From NCBI GenBank assembly GCA_947627015.1, contig CANQUL010000007.1, positions 1 through 37,534 on the forward strand: a stretch of DNA of 37,534 bases, given 5' to 3'. The position numbers and the translations under genes are program-made. Of the stretch, positions 1 through 7,113 are shown one piece after another. The notes under the pieces were generated by a model that was not told the origin of the DNA, did no database searches, and saw only the letters and a program-made list of their open reading frames with translations. Origin of the DNA: an uncultured Clostridia bacterium. GTDB lineage: Bacteria; Bacillota; Clostridia; Christensenellales; Borkfalkiaceae. Each line of letters begins with the position of its first letter. Position 1 is the stretch's first letter.

Positions 1-263
1 TCGCGTGCAGCCTCCACGCCGCCGATACATTCCACCACGACATTGACGTCGGGATCGAGCGCCACCTCGGCGATATTGGCCGCGACCATTCCCTCGGGAA
101 TATTCAGCTCCCGGATGCGTTCTTCATTGCATTCGAGCACGCTCTCGACGACGAGATCGACGTTCTGCGTCTCCCGATAGAATTCGCGGTGTTCGGTCAG
201 GATCTTGTAAGTTCCTCCCCCTACAACTCCCAAGCCGAGTATGGATATCCCTACCCTCTTCAT
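1..263 (-). CDS. hom: Homoserine dehydrogenase, N-terminal part (cut by window edge)
   Basis: Oxidoreductase that reduces aspartate semialdehyde to homoserine on the threonine/methionine branch of the aspartate pathway. Only the first 87 or so codons are inside the window. They read MKRVGISILGLGVVGGGTYKIL, a Rossmann dinucleotide-binding start with a GxGxxGxG motif, followed by a region ending in VVVECIGG, as is typical of the NAD(P)-binding domain of this family. The ATG at 263 follows GGAGGAAGAGGT and overlaps the coaX stop codon (ATGA), so it is the third gene of the ECF-coaX-hom operon. The catalytic domain and any ACT domain lie outside the window. Confidence 0.88.
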   Translation of the reverse strand, partial: MKRVGISILGLGVVGGGTYKILTEHREFYRETQNVDLVVESVLECNEERIRELNIPEGMVAANIAEVALDPDVNVVVECIGGVEAAR

Positions 264-1045
264 ACCTCTTCCTCCGAATTATATTCGTATAAAAATTTCA
301 AACCGTTCAGCGTGAGCATCTTGTCGATGACGTCGATGCACTTCGTCTCGTGCGCCATGACTTCGGAAAATCCGCCCGTCGCGATCGTGAGGACATCGGA
401 AGTCCCGAGCTCCTTTTTGATCTTGCGGACGATATATTCCACGAGACCGGCAAACCCGAATACGATCCCCGCCTGCATGTTGGTGACGGTATTGGTCGCA
501 ATGACGCTCTTGGGCGCCTCGATCTCGACTCGGGGAAGTTTGGCCGTCCCCGAAACGAGACTGTCGAGAGAGCCCTTGATCCCGGGCGCGATGACGCCGC
601 CGATGAATTCGCCCTCGGCACTGAGCACGTTAAAGGTCGTGGCCGTCCCGAAATCGATGACGATCATGGGTTTGCCGCAGCCGTATTTTTTGAGGGCCGC
701 CACGTTGTTGACGACGCGGTCGGCGCCCACTTCCTTTGCGTTGTCCGCCCGCATTTTCAGACCCGTCCTGAGCCCGGGAGCGATCTGTTTGGGCACGATC
801 CCGAGATAGCGCTTGAGCATGTGCTCCATCGTGTAATCGAGAGACGGCACGACGGAGGAGAAGATCCCGCCCTTTATGTCCTCGCGCCCGATCCCATTGA
901 GGGAAAACATCGTGAGGAGCTGTGCGCCGTATTCGTCCGACGTCTTTTTGAGGTCGGTCGCCACACGGAAGGAGAAGCGGAGCGTGTCCCGTTCGAACAC
1001 TGCATATTTTATGTTGGTATTGCCGATATCAATGCAGATAATCAA
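260..1045 (-). CDS. coaX: Type III pantothenate kinase
   Basis: Cytosolic kinase that phosphorylates pantothenate, the first step of coenzyme A synthesis. The 261-aa protein has the ASKHA-fold motifs of the family: DIGNTNIK at the N-terminus (phosphate 1), GADRVVNN, DFGTATTF (phosphate 2) and GGVIAPGI, with a late ATGG. The length matches CoaX (about 255-265 aa). The frame stays open 56 codons further upstream, but those codons are unlike the family. I place the start at TTG 1045 because GGAGG lies 6-7 nt before it and the protein then begins directly with the first conserved strand (MIICIDIGNTN). The start overlaps the stop of the ECF gene (TTGA) and its stop overlaps hom (ATGA), indicating translational coupling. 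Confidence 0.93.
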   Translation of the reverse strand: MIICIDIGNTNIKYAVFERDTLRFSFRVATDLKKTSDEYGAQLLTMFSLNGIGREDIKGGIFSSVVPSLDYTMEHMLKRYLGIVPKQIAPGLRTGLKMRADNAKEVGADRVVNNVAALKKYGCGKPMIVIDFGTATTFNVLSAEGEFIGGVIAPGIKGSLDSLVSGTAKLPRVEIEAPKSVIATNTVTNMQAGIVFGFAGLVEYIVRKIKKELGTSDVLTIATGGFSEVMAHETKCIDVIDKMLTLNGLKFLYEYNSEEEV

Positions 1046-1728
1046 GATTTTTCCTCCGTATTTTCGGCAAGCGGGGGTTGGGCTTCCGGTTCCGTCCCGG
1101 CCGTCGTGCCCTTCTTTTTCCGTTTCCCGATCAGACGCTCGGCAACGGCCACCACGCGGTGAATGGCGGGCGCAACGACGAGATTGACGGCAAATTCGAG
1201 GAAGAAATTCCACGTCACGAGGACGACGACGATAAAGACGAACGGGTTCATGTCTCCCATGTCGAGCTCGCCCTGAAAGACGCCGATGGCACGGCCCATG
1301 AGGAGACAGCCCACGATGAAGAGCCCCGTATTGATGATGGGAACGATGCCGGCCGCAACGAATACGGCGGCGAGACGGTTCTTTTTGGAGATCAGGCCGT
1401 AGAGCCAGCCCGCAACGGCGCCCGCCGCGGTCGTCTTGAGAATGCAGGTAAAGACGGTCACAACGGGGTCATAGGTCCATATGACCGTATAGAAGGGCGA
1501 AAGGCACAGAATGACCTGAATGAGTACCACGACGCCGCAGGCAAACCCGAGGAGCGCTCCGCCGGCTGCGCCGAACAGGATCGCGCCGAGGACGATGGGA
1601 ATGAGCGTGAAGTTGAGCTGGACCGCACCGATCGCAATGGTCCCGCCGAAACTTTGCAGGACGATGACGAGTGCAAGGAGCACTCCGAGATAGGCGATAT
1701 TCTTCGCCGAGAGCTGAAATTTTGCCAT
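1042..1728 (-). CDS. ECF transporter S component (vitamin-type uptake; pantothenate suspected)
   Basis: A 228-aa, very hydrophobic protein with about six membrane segments, beginning MAKFQLSAKNIAYLGVLLAL, followed by SFGGTIAIGAVQLNFTLIPI and a short charged C-terminal tail. This is the typical layout of the substrate-binding subunit of energy-coupling-factor importers, which pairs with shared EcfA/A'/T subunits (not in this window). Start: ATG 1728 has GGAGG 5-6 nt upstream; an in-frame ATG at 1740 would consume that ribosome site. It is the first gene of the operon with coaX, overlapping it by 4 nt, so pantothenate is an inferred substrate by context only; riboflavin or another vitamin cannot be excluded. 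Confidence 0.8.
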   Translation of the reverse strand: MAKFQLSAKNIAYLGVLLALVIVLQSFGGTIAIGAVQLNFTLIPIVLGAILFGAAGGALLGFACGVVVLIQVILCLSPFYTVIWTYDPVVTVFTCILKTTAAGAVAGWLYGLISKKNRLAAVFVAAGIVPIINTGLFIVGCLLMGRAIGVFQGELDMGDMNPFVFIVVVLVTWNFFLEFAVNLVVAPAIHRVVAVAERLIGKRKKKGTTAGTEPEAQPPLAENTEEKS

Positions 1729-1763
1729 GATTGCCTCCATCGGATCCCGTCGGGTATCCGTAG

Positions 1764-1829
1764 AAAAAAAGATTTTCGGCCCTGCGGCGGATACGATCGG
1801 AAGGTATCGTTCCGCCCCGGAAAGGGTCC
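1764..1829 (-). promoter_or_regulatory. Leader hairpin with U-tract ahead of ECF-coaX-hom (possible attenuator)
   Basis: The predicted transcript starts near 1830. Its first ~50 nt fold into one long hairpin: GGaCCCT at the base pairs with AGGGCC (one bulged A), and GGCGGA-ACGAT pairs with ATCGT-a-TCCGCC (one bulged A on the 3' side). A short GAAAATC and seven U follow. It looks like an intrinsic terminator inside the 5' UTR, about 35 nt before the first start codon. The bulged adenines recall the pan motif found upstream of pantothenate genes, but I could not run a covariance search. Confidence 0.5.
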
Positions 1830-1836
1830 GCATTTT

Positions 1837-1865
1837 ATTATATCAAATTCTCGGAAATATCGCAA
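1837..1865 (-). promoter_or_regulatory. Sigma-A promoter for ECF-coaX-hom
   Basis: On the minus strand TTGCGA (1860-1865), a 17-bp spacer and a perfect TATAAT (1837-1842). It places the start of transcription at the foot of the leader hairpin. Confidence 0.7.
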
Positions 1866-1974
1866 GTAAATGAACGGAGGTATGGAACTTTTTTCTCCGT
1901 TCCCTCATAAGATGTGGTATAAAACCGCAGAAGAACCCATTACATACCTGCGGCTTTCAGAAGGAGGAAAAACC

Positions 1975-2181
1975 ATGAATAGCTGCTTTGGTGGCAACAG
2001 CTACCTTTGGATTCTCATCGCCGCGCTCATATTGGGTACGGTCGGGACGAATCTCCTGAATTCGCGTGCCCTCACGGGATGCGGCTGGCCCTTCCTTGTT
2101 GCACTCGGATATTGCATGTACAAGAACGGCACCCTCTCCGCGCTCGCGAATCAGCTCGGGCTCGGTTGCAACAACGGTTAA
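1975..2181 (+). CDS. Small membrane protein of unknown function (68 aa)
   Basis: Not a family I recognise. The 68-residue product has one clear hydrophobic segment (about residues 9-28, YLWILIAALILGTVG) and a second moderately hydrophobic stretch (39-48), with cysteines at 4, 36, 47 and 65. Asn and Gly are frequent near both ends. The ATG at 1975 has a strong ribosome site (AAGGAGGAAAAACC). The frame is open from 1870 but the extra codons have no good start signal. An extended -10 (TGGTATAAA, 1915-1923) lies upstream, and the 5' UTR contains a 6-bp stem CCGCAG/CTGCGG (1925-1953). It is monocistronic, ending at the bidirectional terminator at 2204-2238. Confidence 0.6.
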   Translation: MNSCFGGNSYLWILIAALILGTVGTNLLNSRALTGCGWPFLVALGYCMYKNGTLSALANQLGLGCNNG

Positions 2182-2203
2182 GATTCGGCTCCGGTTCCGT
2201 AGA

Positions 2204-2238
2204 GAGATCCTCGTGCGATCGCACGGGGATCTTCTTTA
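2204..2238. terminator. Bidirectional terminator between convergent genes
   Basis: GATCCTCGTGC (2206-2216), loop GATC, GCACGGGGATC (2221-2231), an 11-bp stem with one G-T pair, followed by a T-rich TTCTTTA. It separates the 68-aa gene (+) from the Nudix gene (-), whose stop codon lies in the tail. Confidence 0.75.
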
Positions 2239-2760
2239 TGCGCGGTCGATCCGGTACTGCTGCAAGGCGATCACCGTCTTGGCGTCACGGATGCGCCCGT
2301 CTCCGATCATGGCATATGCCTCCTCGAGGGGGATCTCCGCAACGTCGAGAAATTCTCCCTCGTCGAGATGCTTTTTTCCCGCGCTCACGCCGTCCGCACG
2401 GTAAATATAGATCTTTTCATTGCAATAGCCGGGCGTGGGATACATCGTGAAGAGATGCACAAGACGGTCGGCGACAAGCCCCGTCTCCTCCTCGAGTTCC
2501 CTCTTTGCCGCAAGCATGGGGTCCTCTCCCCGCTCGAGTTTTCCCGCAGGGATCTCATAGAGTTCCTCCCGGTAGGCATAGCGGAACTGCTTTACGAGCA
2601 CGACCTTTCCGCCGTGTACGCAGAGGACGCAGGCGCCGCCCGGATGGTCCACCACCTCGCGCGTGCTCGTCGTTCCGTCGGGGAGGAGCACTTCGTCGCA
2701 GCGCACGCGGATGATCCGTCCCTCGAACAGGACATGCTCTTTCAGCGTTTCTTCTCTCAT
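2236..2760 (-). CDS. nudF: Nudix hydrolase, ADP-ribose pyrophosphatase type
   Basis: A 174-aa cytosolic hydrolase expected to split ADP-ribose (or a related nucleoside diphosphate sugar) to AMP and ribose 5-phosphate. The Nudix box GX5EX7REUXEEXGU is intact within GKLERGEDPMLAAKRELEEETG, preceded by FRYAYREELYEIPAGK and followed by YPTPGYCNEKIYIY, both characteristic of the ADP-ribose branch. The length fits the family (170-185 aa). ATG 2760 has GTAAGGAGACGCC upstream and lies 9 nt after the stop of the unknown 228-aa gene, so the two are probably cotranscribed. Confidence 0.9.
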   Translation of the reverse strand: MREETLKEHVLFEGRIIRVRCDEVLLPDGTTSTREVVDHPGGACVLCVHGGKVVLVKQFRYAYREELYEIPAGKLERGEDPMLAAKRELEEETGLVADRLVHLFTMYPTPGYCNEKIYIYRADGVSAGKKHLDEGEFLDVAEIPLEEAYAMIGDGRIRDAKTVIALQQYRIDRA

Positions 2761-2769
2761 GGCGTCTCC

Positions 2770-3456
2770 TTACAGCTCCGACGTGGCGCGGAACAGTTCC
2801 TCCGTCGAAGCGTCCTCTCCGCCGAAATAGCGAAGCAAGTACCGATACCCTACCATGAGTGCACCGATCTCCCCGCTGTCGAGACGGGCCGACGCGTCGA
2901 AAAGACGGGACAGCAGAAGTTCGGCGGCGTCCTTCTCCTCTTCCCGGAGCGCATAGCGGCCGATGCGGGTCCTTTCGGCCGAGAGAAGCTCCGCAAAGTG
3001 CCCGAATGCGCCGTTTGCTTCGCCCGCCGAAGGGAAGCAGTCCCCGACGATGTCACGGAAGGGACGGATGACGCGCTCGGCGAACACCGAAAAACTCGCC
3101 GTATAGCTCCCGTCCACATAGAAATAGCGCAGCAGAAAGTCGTCGAGCAGGATCGCACCGCCATCAATATCAACGAGAAGGCAGAACACAAAGGCGACGA
3201 GACGGTCCCGTTCGGGAGGGAGAAAGGCCGCTCCGTGCGCCGAGCCCTTGTCCGCGGGGAAGCGAAGATACTGCCCGCGCGCCTGTGCATAGTCAAATCC
3301 GTGCACGACCGCCGTGAACATTTCAACGAGTGCATGATTCGACGCGATCGCGGCGAGAACGTTCCGGATCCCCTCTCCCGCCTCATTGTATTTCCCCTCT
3401 ATGAGGCCGGTGCAGGCGTGCATAAACCGTTCGATGTTGATCTGTTTCTCTGACAT
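2770..3456 (-). CDS. Conserved-looking hypothetical protein (228 aa)
   Basis: I do not recognise a family. It starts MSEKQINIERFMHACTGLIEG and appears soluble and largely helical, with no signal peptide. Residues near the middle (DRLVAFVFCLLVDIDGGAILLDDFLLRYFYVDG) form a hydrophobic block with several Asp, and the C-terminal half is rich in Ala, Glu and Arg. I place the start at ATG 3456 because GGAGGTACGAAA precedes it; the frame opens ten codons earlier without a ribosome site. A TATAAT (3507-3512 on the minus strand) with a poor -35 lies about 50 nt upstream. It heads a two-gene unit with the Nudix hydrolase, which gives no firm clue to function. Confidence 0.6.
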   Translation of the reverse strand: MSEKQINIERFMHACTGLIEGKYNEAGEGIRNVLAAIASNHALVEMFTAVVHGFDYAQARGQYLRFPADKGSAHGAAFLPPERDRLVAFVFCLLVDIDGGAILLDDFLLRYFYVDGSYTASFSVFAERVIRPFRDIVGDCFPSAGEANGAFGHFAELLSAERTRIGRYALREEEKDAAELLLSRLFDASARLDSGEIGALMVGYRYLLRYFGGEDASTEELFRATSEL

Positions 3457-3643
3457 TTTCGTACCTCCGCGGGAATTTCCGCCCATAGTTTCATTTTCTT
3501 ATTTATTATAGCACAAACCCGAAAAAAACAAAAGAAAAATCAAGGGGATTCCGGGTTTTTCCTTTTTCGCCGGAGGAAATCGCTCTTTCCCCCGCCCGTT
3601 AAAACATTTGTAAAAATTTTTGCTGTAAATTTTCCGAAATGCC

Positions 3644-3672
3644 TTGCATTTATCTGCAATTTCATGTATAAT
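3644..3672 (+). promoter_or_regulatory. Sigma-A promoter for the DUF4364-TSCPD unit
   Basis: TTGCAT (3644-3649), 17-bp spacer, TATAAT (3667-3672) with an extended -10 TG at 3665-3666. It lies in an AT-rich 285-bp intergenic region in which I see nothing else I can name. Confidence 0.75.
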
Positions 3673-3741
3673 AGTATCACTTCGGAGGTCATGCGCCATA
3701 CGGGAAATCCGGAGCCTAAGGCACAAAGGAGACCGCAAACG

Positions 3742-4266
3742 ATGCAGGTCAAGGGTGAGACTTCGGTCAACAAGTTAATACTTCTCTTTGTTTTTGACAA
3801 AATGGAGAGCCCGCTGTCCGAAAGGACCCTGCTCGATATGTGCACTTCGTCCAACGATTGGATCAATTACATGGACTGCGTCGTGCTCATCCGGAAACTG
3901 CTTGCGGACGGCTTTATCTGCGAGATCCCGAGCCCGGACGACTCGCTCTATACCATCACGCCCGAAGGACGCGAGACACTGGCCAACTTCTATATCAACA
4001 TTCCCCACAGCACGCGCGAGGAGATCTCCCGTTTCATCAAGAACAACAGTTCCAAATTCCGCACGCGGCAGGAATGCAAGTCCGATTACTATCAGAACAA
4101 GGACGGTTCGTTCACCGTATTTCTCAAAATTCTGGCCCCCGTCCAGCCCATGCTCGAGCTGAAATTTGTCGTACCGGACAAAAAGACCGCCAATATCATC
4201 TATAAAAAATGGGAGGACAAGGCCTCCGAACTCTATTCCGTCGTCTATGAGACGCTCGTGGACTGA
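3742..4266 (+). CDS. DUF4364 family protein (winged-helix-like, 174 aa)
   Basis: Matches the Clostridia-specific DUF4364 family, function unknown. The N-terminal 75 residues (NKLILLFVFDKMESPLSERTLLDMC... DDSLYTITPEGRETL) read like a winged helix with the wing motif Y-x-IT-x-EGR seen in PadR/MarR-type DNA-binding domains. The remainder is a small alpha/beta domain ending in SELYSVVYETLVD. The family length is about 170 aa. ATG 3742 follows AAAGGAGA; upstream codons in the same frame lie in the promoter. I infer a regulator, but no target is visible apart from its own unit with the TSCPD gene 53 nt downstream. Confidence 0.82.
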   Translation: MQVKGETSVNKLILLFVFDKMESPLSERTLLDMCTSSNDWINYMDCVVLIRKLLADGFICEIPSPDDSLYTITPEGRETLANFYINIPHSTREEISRFIKNNSSKFRTRQECKSDYYQNKDGSFTVFLKILAPVQPMLELKFVVPDKKTANIIYKKWEDKASELYSVVYETLVD

Positions 4267-4319
4267 CCGAGAGCCGAAAAGACGACCCCCCACCAAAGAC
4301 AGAAAGGAGTGACAGCGAT

Positions 4320-4580
4320 ATGATTACTTATTCGACCCGGGGCACATGCTCCAAGCAGATCGTATTCGATCTCGACGCAGACAACAAGATCCACAACGTG
4401 AAGTTCATCGGCGGCTGCAGCGGAAATCTGCAGGGCATCGGACGGTTGGTGGAGGGCAGGACCCCCGACGAGGTCGTTCCCCTCTTAAAGGGCATCCGTT
4501 GCCGTCAGAACACCTCGTGCCCCGACCAGCTCGCACTGGCGCTCGAGCCGTATACGACCGCCGCAAAGAATAACGGCTAA
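4320..4580 (+). CDS. TSCPD domain protein (TIGR03905-like, 86 aa)
   Basis: A small stand-alone TSCPD-domain protein. The diagnostic motif is present (NTSCPDQLALAL) together with the N-terminal block FIGGCSGNLQGIGRLVEG. The same domain occurs at the C-terminus of some class II ribonucleotide reductases, and its role as a separate protein is not established. Cysteines (10, 33, 61 and 67 by position in the chain) could bind metal; this is inference. It starts at ATG 4320 behind AAAGGAGTGACAGCGAT, and is probably cotranscribed with the DUF4364 gene, ending at the 4599 terminator. Confidence 0.87.
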   Translation: MITYSTRGTCSKQIVFDLDADNKIHNVKFIGGCSGNLQGIGRLVEGRTPDEVVPLLKGIRCRQNTSCPDQLALALEPYTTAAKNNG

Positions 4581-4598
4581 AAGAGTTTCGTCTTATGC

Positions 4599-4628
4599 AA
4601 AGACCGCGCTTTTGGCGCGGTCTTTTTC
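4599..4628. terminator. Intrinsic terminator between TSCPD and L-serine dehydratase genes
   Basis: AAAGACCGCGC (4599-4609), loop TTTTG, GCGCGGTCTTT (4615-4625), then more T. The A-run on the left gives a U-run for the opposite strand, so it can serve both convergent genes. Confidence 0.85.
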
Positions 4629-4646
4629 TCTGTTTTTGGCCTGTTT

Positions 4647-5813
4647 TCAGCATTTGAAAAGGGCGGCAAGACCCCCTTCCGACGTCTCACGGTAGCGCTC
4701 CGAGATGTCCTTCCCCGTCGCATACATCGTCGCAACGACGGTATCGAAGGAGATCTTCCTCGTGCCCGCAAGTACGCGTGCGAGTTCGGCGCTCGAGATG
4801 GCGCGAAGCGCCGCCACGGCATTCCGTTCGATGCAGGGGATCTGCACATACCCTCCTACGGGATCGCAGGTGAGCCCGAGCTGATGTTCGAGCGCGATCT
4901 CGGCGGCATATTCGATGACGTTTGCGGGAGCGTTCCACAGCCTGCACACCGCGGCGGCGGCCATGGCGGTCGCCGTACCGATCTCCGCCTGACAGCCCGC
5001 CTCCGCTCCGCTCACCGAAGCGTTCTGCTTGACCGTCGCACCGACAAGTCCCGCGACGGCAAGAGCGTCGGCGATCTCCTTTTCCCCGTAGCCCCATTTG
5101 GCCCGAAGATAGTAGAGCGTTGCGGGGAGCACGCCGCTCGACCCGCAGGTGGGTGCGGTGACGACCGTTCCGCCGGCCGCATTTTCCTCGCTGGCGGCAT
5201 AGGCATACGCACACACGAGACGGTGTTCGAGGGTATCTGCTCCTTCCTCCTCTCCCGCGGCGCCGAGAAGCGTACGCGCCTTGCGTTCGACCTTCAGAGG
5301 GCCCGGGAGCACGCCGCCCGTTGCGAGGCCGCGGCGGATCGTCTCCTGCATGGTGCGCCACACCCGGATAAGATAGGCTCCGATGTCCGCTTCGTCAAAT
5401 TCATAGACGATTTTATCAAGGGTAATCCCCCGCTCCCCGGCGTAACGCATGAGTTCGGAAAAGCTCTCAAAGGGATAGACATTGCGGGGAGGCGTATCGG
5501 GTGCACCGGCCTCGCGGATATTCCCTCCGCCCACCGAACAGTAGCCCGTCGTCCCGAGATAGTTGGGATGCGGCAGATCGCGGCGATCGCGGTCGAACAC
5601 GATCTCGCAGGCGAGCGGAGACAACGCCTCCCGAACGGCAACGTCGGTGAGATGTCCCTTACCCGTATGCGCAAGCGAACCGTACAGGACGGCTCTGTAT
5701 GCGGTGGCATCCGGATATTTTCTTTTGACGTCCCCGGCGGCGGCCGAAGGACCCATGGTATGGGAACTCGAAGGTCCCCTTCCGATTTTGTAAACTTCCT
5801 TAAGCGATTCCAT
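4647..5813 (-). CDS. sdaA: L-serine ammonia-lyase (dehydratase), single-chain iron-sulfur type
   Basis: Cytosolic enzyme that converts L-serine to pyruvate and ammonia using a [4Fe-4S] cluster. The 388-aa protein joins the beta-type domain (IGRGPSSSHTMGPSAAA near the start, then GHLTDVAV and DLPHPN) to the alpha-type domain (TAPTCGSSGVLPA, KQNASVSGAEAGCQAEIG, LTCDPVGGYVQIPCIERN). The conserved cysteines for the cluster sit in those last blocks. I start it at ATG 5813 (MESLKEVYKIGRGPSS) with GGGGAAGGAT upstream; twelve earlier in-frame codons look unrelated. It is monocistronic, divergent from the DUF1294-like gene, and ends at a shared terminator. Confidence 0.92.
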   Translation of the reverse strand: MESLKEVYKIGRGPSSSHTMGPSAAAGDVKRKYPDATAYRAVLYGSLAHTGKGHLTDVAVREALSPLACEIVFDRDRRDLPHPNYLGTTGYCSVGGGNIREAGAPDTPPRNVYPFESFSELMRYAGERGITLDKIVYEFDEADIGAYLIRVWRTMQETIRRGLATGGVLPGPLKVERKARTLLGAAGEEEGADTLEHRLVCAYAYAASEENAAGGTVVTAPTCGSSGVLPATLYYLRAKWGYGEKEIADALAVAGLVGATVKQNASVSGAEAGCQAEIGTATAMAAAAVCRLWNAPANVIEYAAEIALEHQLGLTCDPVGGYVQIPCIERNAVAALRAISSAELARVLAGTRKISFDTVVATMYATGKDISERYRETSEGGLAALFKC

Positions 5814-5858
5814 ATCCTTCCCCGCGGGATTTTTTCCCGATCGGCGCATACTGCTGAT

Positions 5859-6149
5859 ATGACGTTCTTATACATTCTGCTGACGGTCTACATCCTTGCC
5901 GTCAACTTTTACGGATACCGTTTTGTGCGGGCACAGAGAGACGGCACGGACGCGGGCGAACCGCCTGCGGGAGACGGGAAGCTCTTTCTCGCCGCTTTTT
6001 TCGGGGGCGCCATCGCCATTTACGCAAGTCTCTTTGCCATGCGGTACCGTCTCTCGAGCTTTATCCTCATGATCGGGCTCCCGCTCCTCTCCGTATTGAA
6101 TCTCTATTGCTACTTTCTTGCCTATCGGAGCATCTGGCTCTTTTTGTAA
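5859..6149 (+). CDS. Small DUF1294-like membrane protein (96 aa)
   Basis: Three probable membrane segments: residues 1-20 (MTFLYILLTVYILAVNFYGY), 43-61 (FLAAFFGGAIAIYASLFAM) and 67-90. The pattern of a short N-terminal helix, an Arg-rich cytosolic loop, then FFGGAIAIYASLFAMRY matches the GGxxGAxxGMxxFRHK layout of DUF1294, although the typical RHK is weakened to RYR. Function is unknown. No convincing ribosome site precedes ATG 5859, which lowers confidence. It is divergent from the L-serine dehydratase (45 bp apart) and ends 10 bp before the convergent HAD gene. Confidence 0.55.
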   Translation: MTFLYILLTVYILAVNFYGYRFVRAQRDGTDAGEPPAGDGKLFLAAFFGGAIAIYASLFAMRYRLSSFILMIGLPLLSVLNLYCYFLAYRSIWLFL

Positions 6150-6159
6150 TGCGGCGGGG

Positions 6160-6978
6160 TCATCCCCTGTGCCGCGCTTCGAGAAACTTTGCCACGCCGT
6201 CCTCTTCGCAGTATCCGATGATGCCCGTCGCCTTCTCTTTGAGCCACGCGTCGGCATTGTTCACGGCATACGTCTCATCGCACACGTCGAACATGTCGGA
6301 GTCGTTGGAGGTGTCGCCGAAGCAGACCACACGGTCGCACAAGAGATGCTCTTTCAGGAATTTCACCCCCATCGCCTTGGTCGCGCTGCGGGGAGAAATT
6401 TCCATCCAGAAGTCGCTCTGATAGGTCTCCTGATGAAAGATGCAGATAAACCGCGGATCGTATTTGAGGATATCCCATGCGCTCTCGAGCTGTTCGCGCG
6501 GGCCGATGCACTTGAAGTAGATGACGACGCCGCCGAGGAGCTCCTCCTCGCCATAGACGGGCATGAGCCGGTCTGCCGGCATACGGGAGAGATAGCGCTT
6601 GATCCCCACGCTCTCCCGCCCTGCATGCCATACGACCCGTTCCCTGCCCGGTTCGGCGCTGTATACGAGGGGCATGATCCCGTGCGCGAGAAGGACAGAC
6701 AGGACATACGCCTTCTGCTCGTCCGTAAAGACGGTATAGGACAGCGTTTCGTCCCTGACAAAATCGTAGATCAGACCGCCGTTGTAGAGGATGACGGGCA
6801 GACGGACGTTCAGGCCCTCCACCGCACGGTAGGCGCTGAGAGCGGCGCGCGCCGTCGCATAGGTAAAGAGCATCCCGCCGTCGATCAGGGAATTGATGGC
6901 ATTGCGGCTGTATGCAGAGACCCGCCCCTCCTTCGTGAGGAGCGTTCCGTCCAGATCGGTCACAAAAAGCGTTCTCAT
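6160..6978 (-). CDS. HAD superfamily (Cof-type) phosphatase
   Basis: A 272-aa cytosolic hydrolase of the Cof/YbjI type. Motif I is VTDLDGTLLT (nucleophile D8, acid D10), the T/S of motif II lies in FTYATAR, and motifs III/IV are KAMG and CFGDTSNDSDMFDV, as expected of C2B-cap HAD phosphatases that remove phosphate from sugar phosphates or FMN-like compounds. The exact substrate cannot be read from sequence. ATG 6978 follows ACGGAGATTT. It has its own promoter (7017-7046), and the transcript begins with a stem-loop (6990-7011). Confidence 0.88.
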   Translation of the reverse strand: MRTLFVTDLDGTLLTKEGRVSAYSRNAINSLIDGGMLFTYATARAALSAYRAVEGLNVRLPVILYNGGLIYDFVRDETLSYTVFTDEQKAYVLSVLLAHGIMPLVYSAEPGRERVVWHAGRESVGIKRYLSRMPADRLMPVYGEEELLGGVVIYFKCIGPREQLESAWDILKYDPRFICIFHQETYQSDFWMEISPRSATKAMGVKFLKEHLLCDRVVCFGDTSNDSDMFDVCDETYAVNNADAWLKEKATGIIGYCEEDGVAKFLEARHRG

Positions 6979-6989
6979 AAATCTCCGTA

Positions 6990-7011
6990 CGCGTCCGAAC
7001 CGTCGGACGCG
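6990..7011 (-). other. 5' end stem-loop of the HAD mRNA
   Basis: CGCGTCCGA-CGGT-TCGGACGCG on the minus strand is a perfect 9-bp stem starting about 6 nt after the -10 element and ending 11 nt before the start codon, so it would lie at or near the extreme 5' end of the mRNA. There is no U-tract; mRNA protection is the simplest reading. Confidence 0.5.
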
Positions 7012-7016
7012 TTATC

Positions 7017-7046
7017 ATTATACCATTCCCGCGGGACGGATGTCAA
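7017..7046 (-). promoter_or_regulatory. Sigma-A promoter of the HAD gene
   Basis: TTGACA (7041-7046), 18-bp spacer ending TGG (extended -10), TATAAT (7017-7022), on the minus strand. Confidence 0.8.
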
Positions 7047-7072
7047 TCCGATTGCACGCATTCGCAGTCTGC

Positions 7073-7110
7073 AAAAAAATAACACTCCCCTCTCGGAAGA
7101 TTGGGGAGCG
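7073..7110 (-). terminator. Terminator of the lgt-CPBP operon
   Basis: On the minus strand CGCTCCCC and GGGGAGTG form an 8-bp stem with a 12-nt loop, followed by TTATTTTTTT. It directly follows the CPBP stop codon at 7114. Confidence 0.75.
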
Positions 7111-7113
7111 CGG

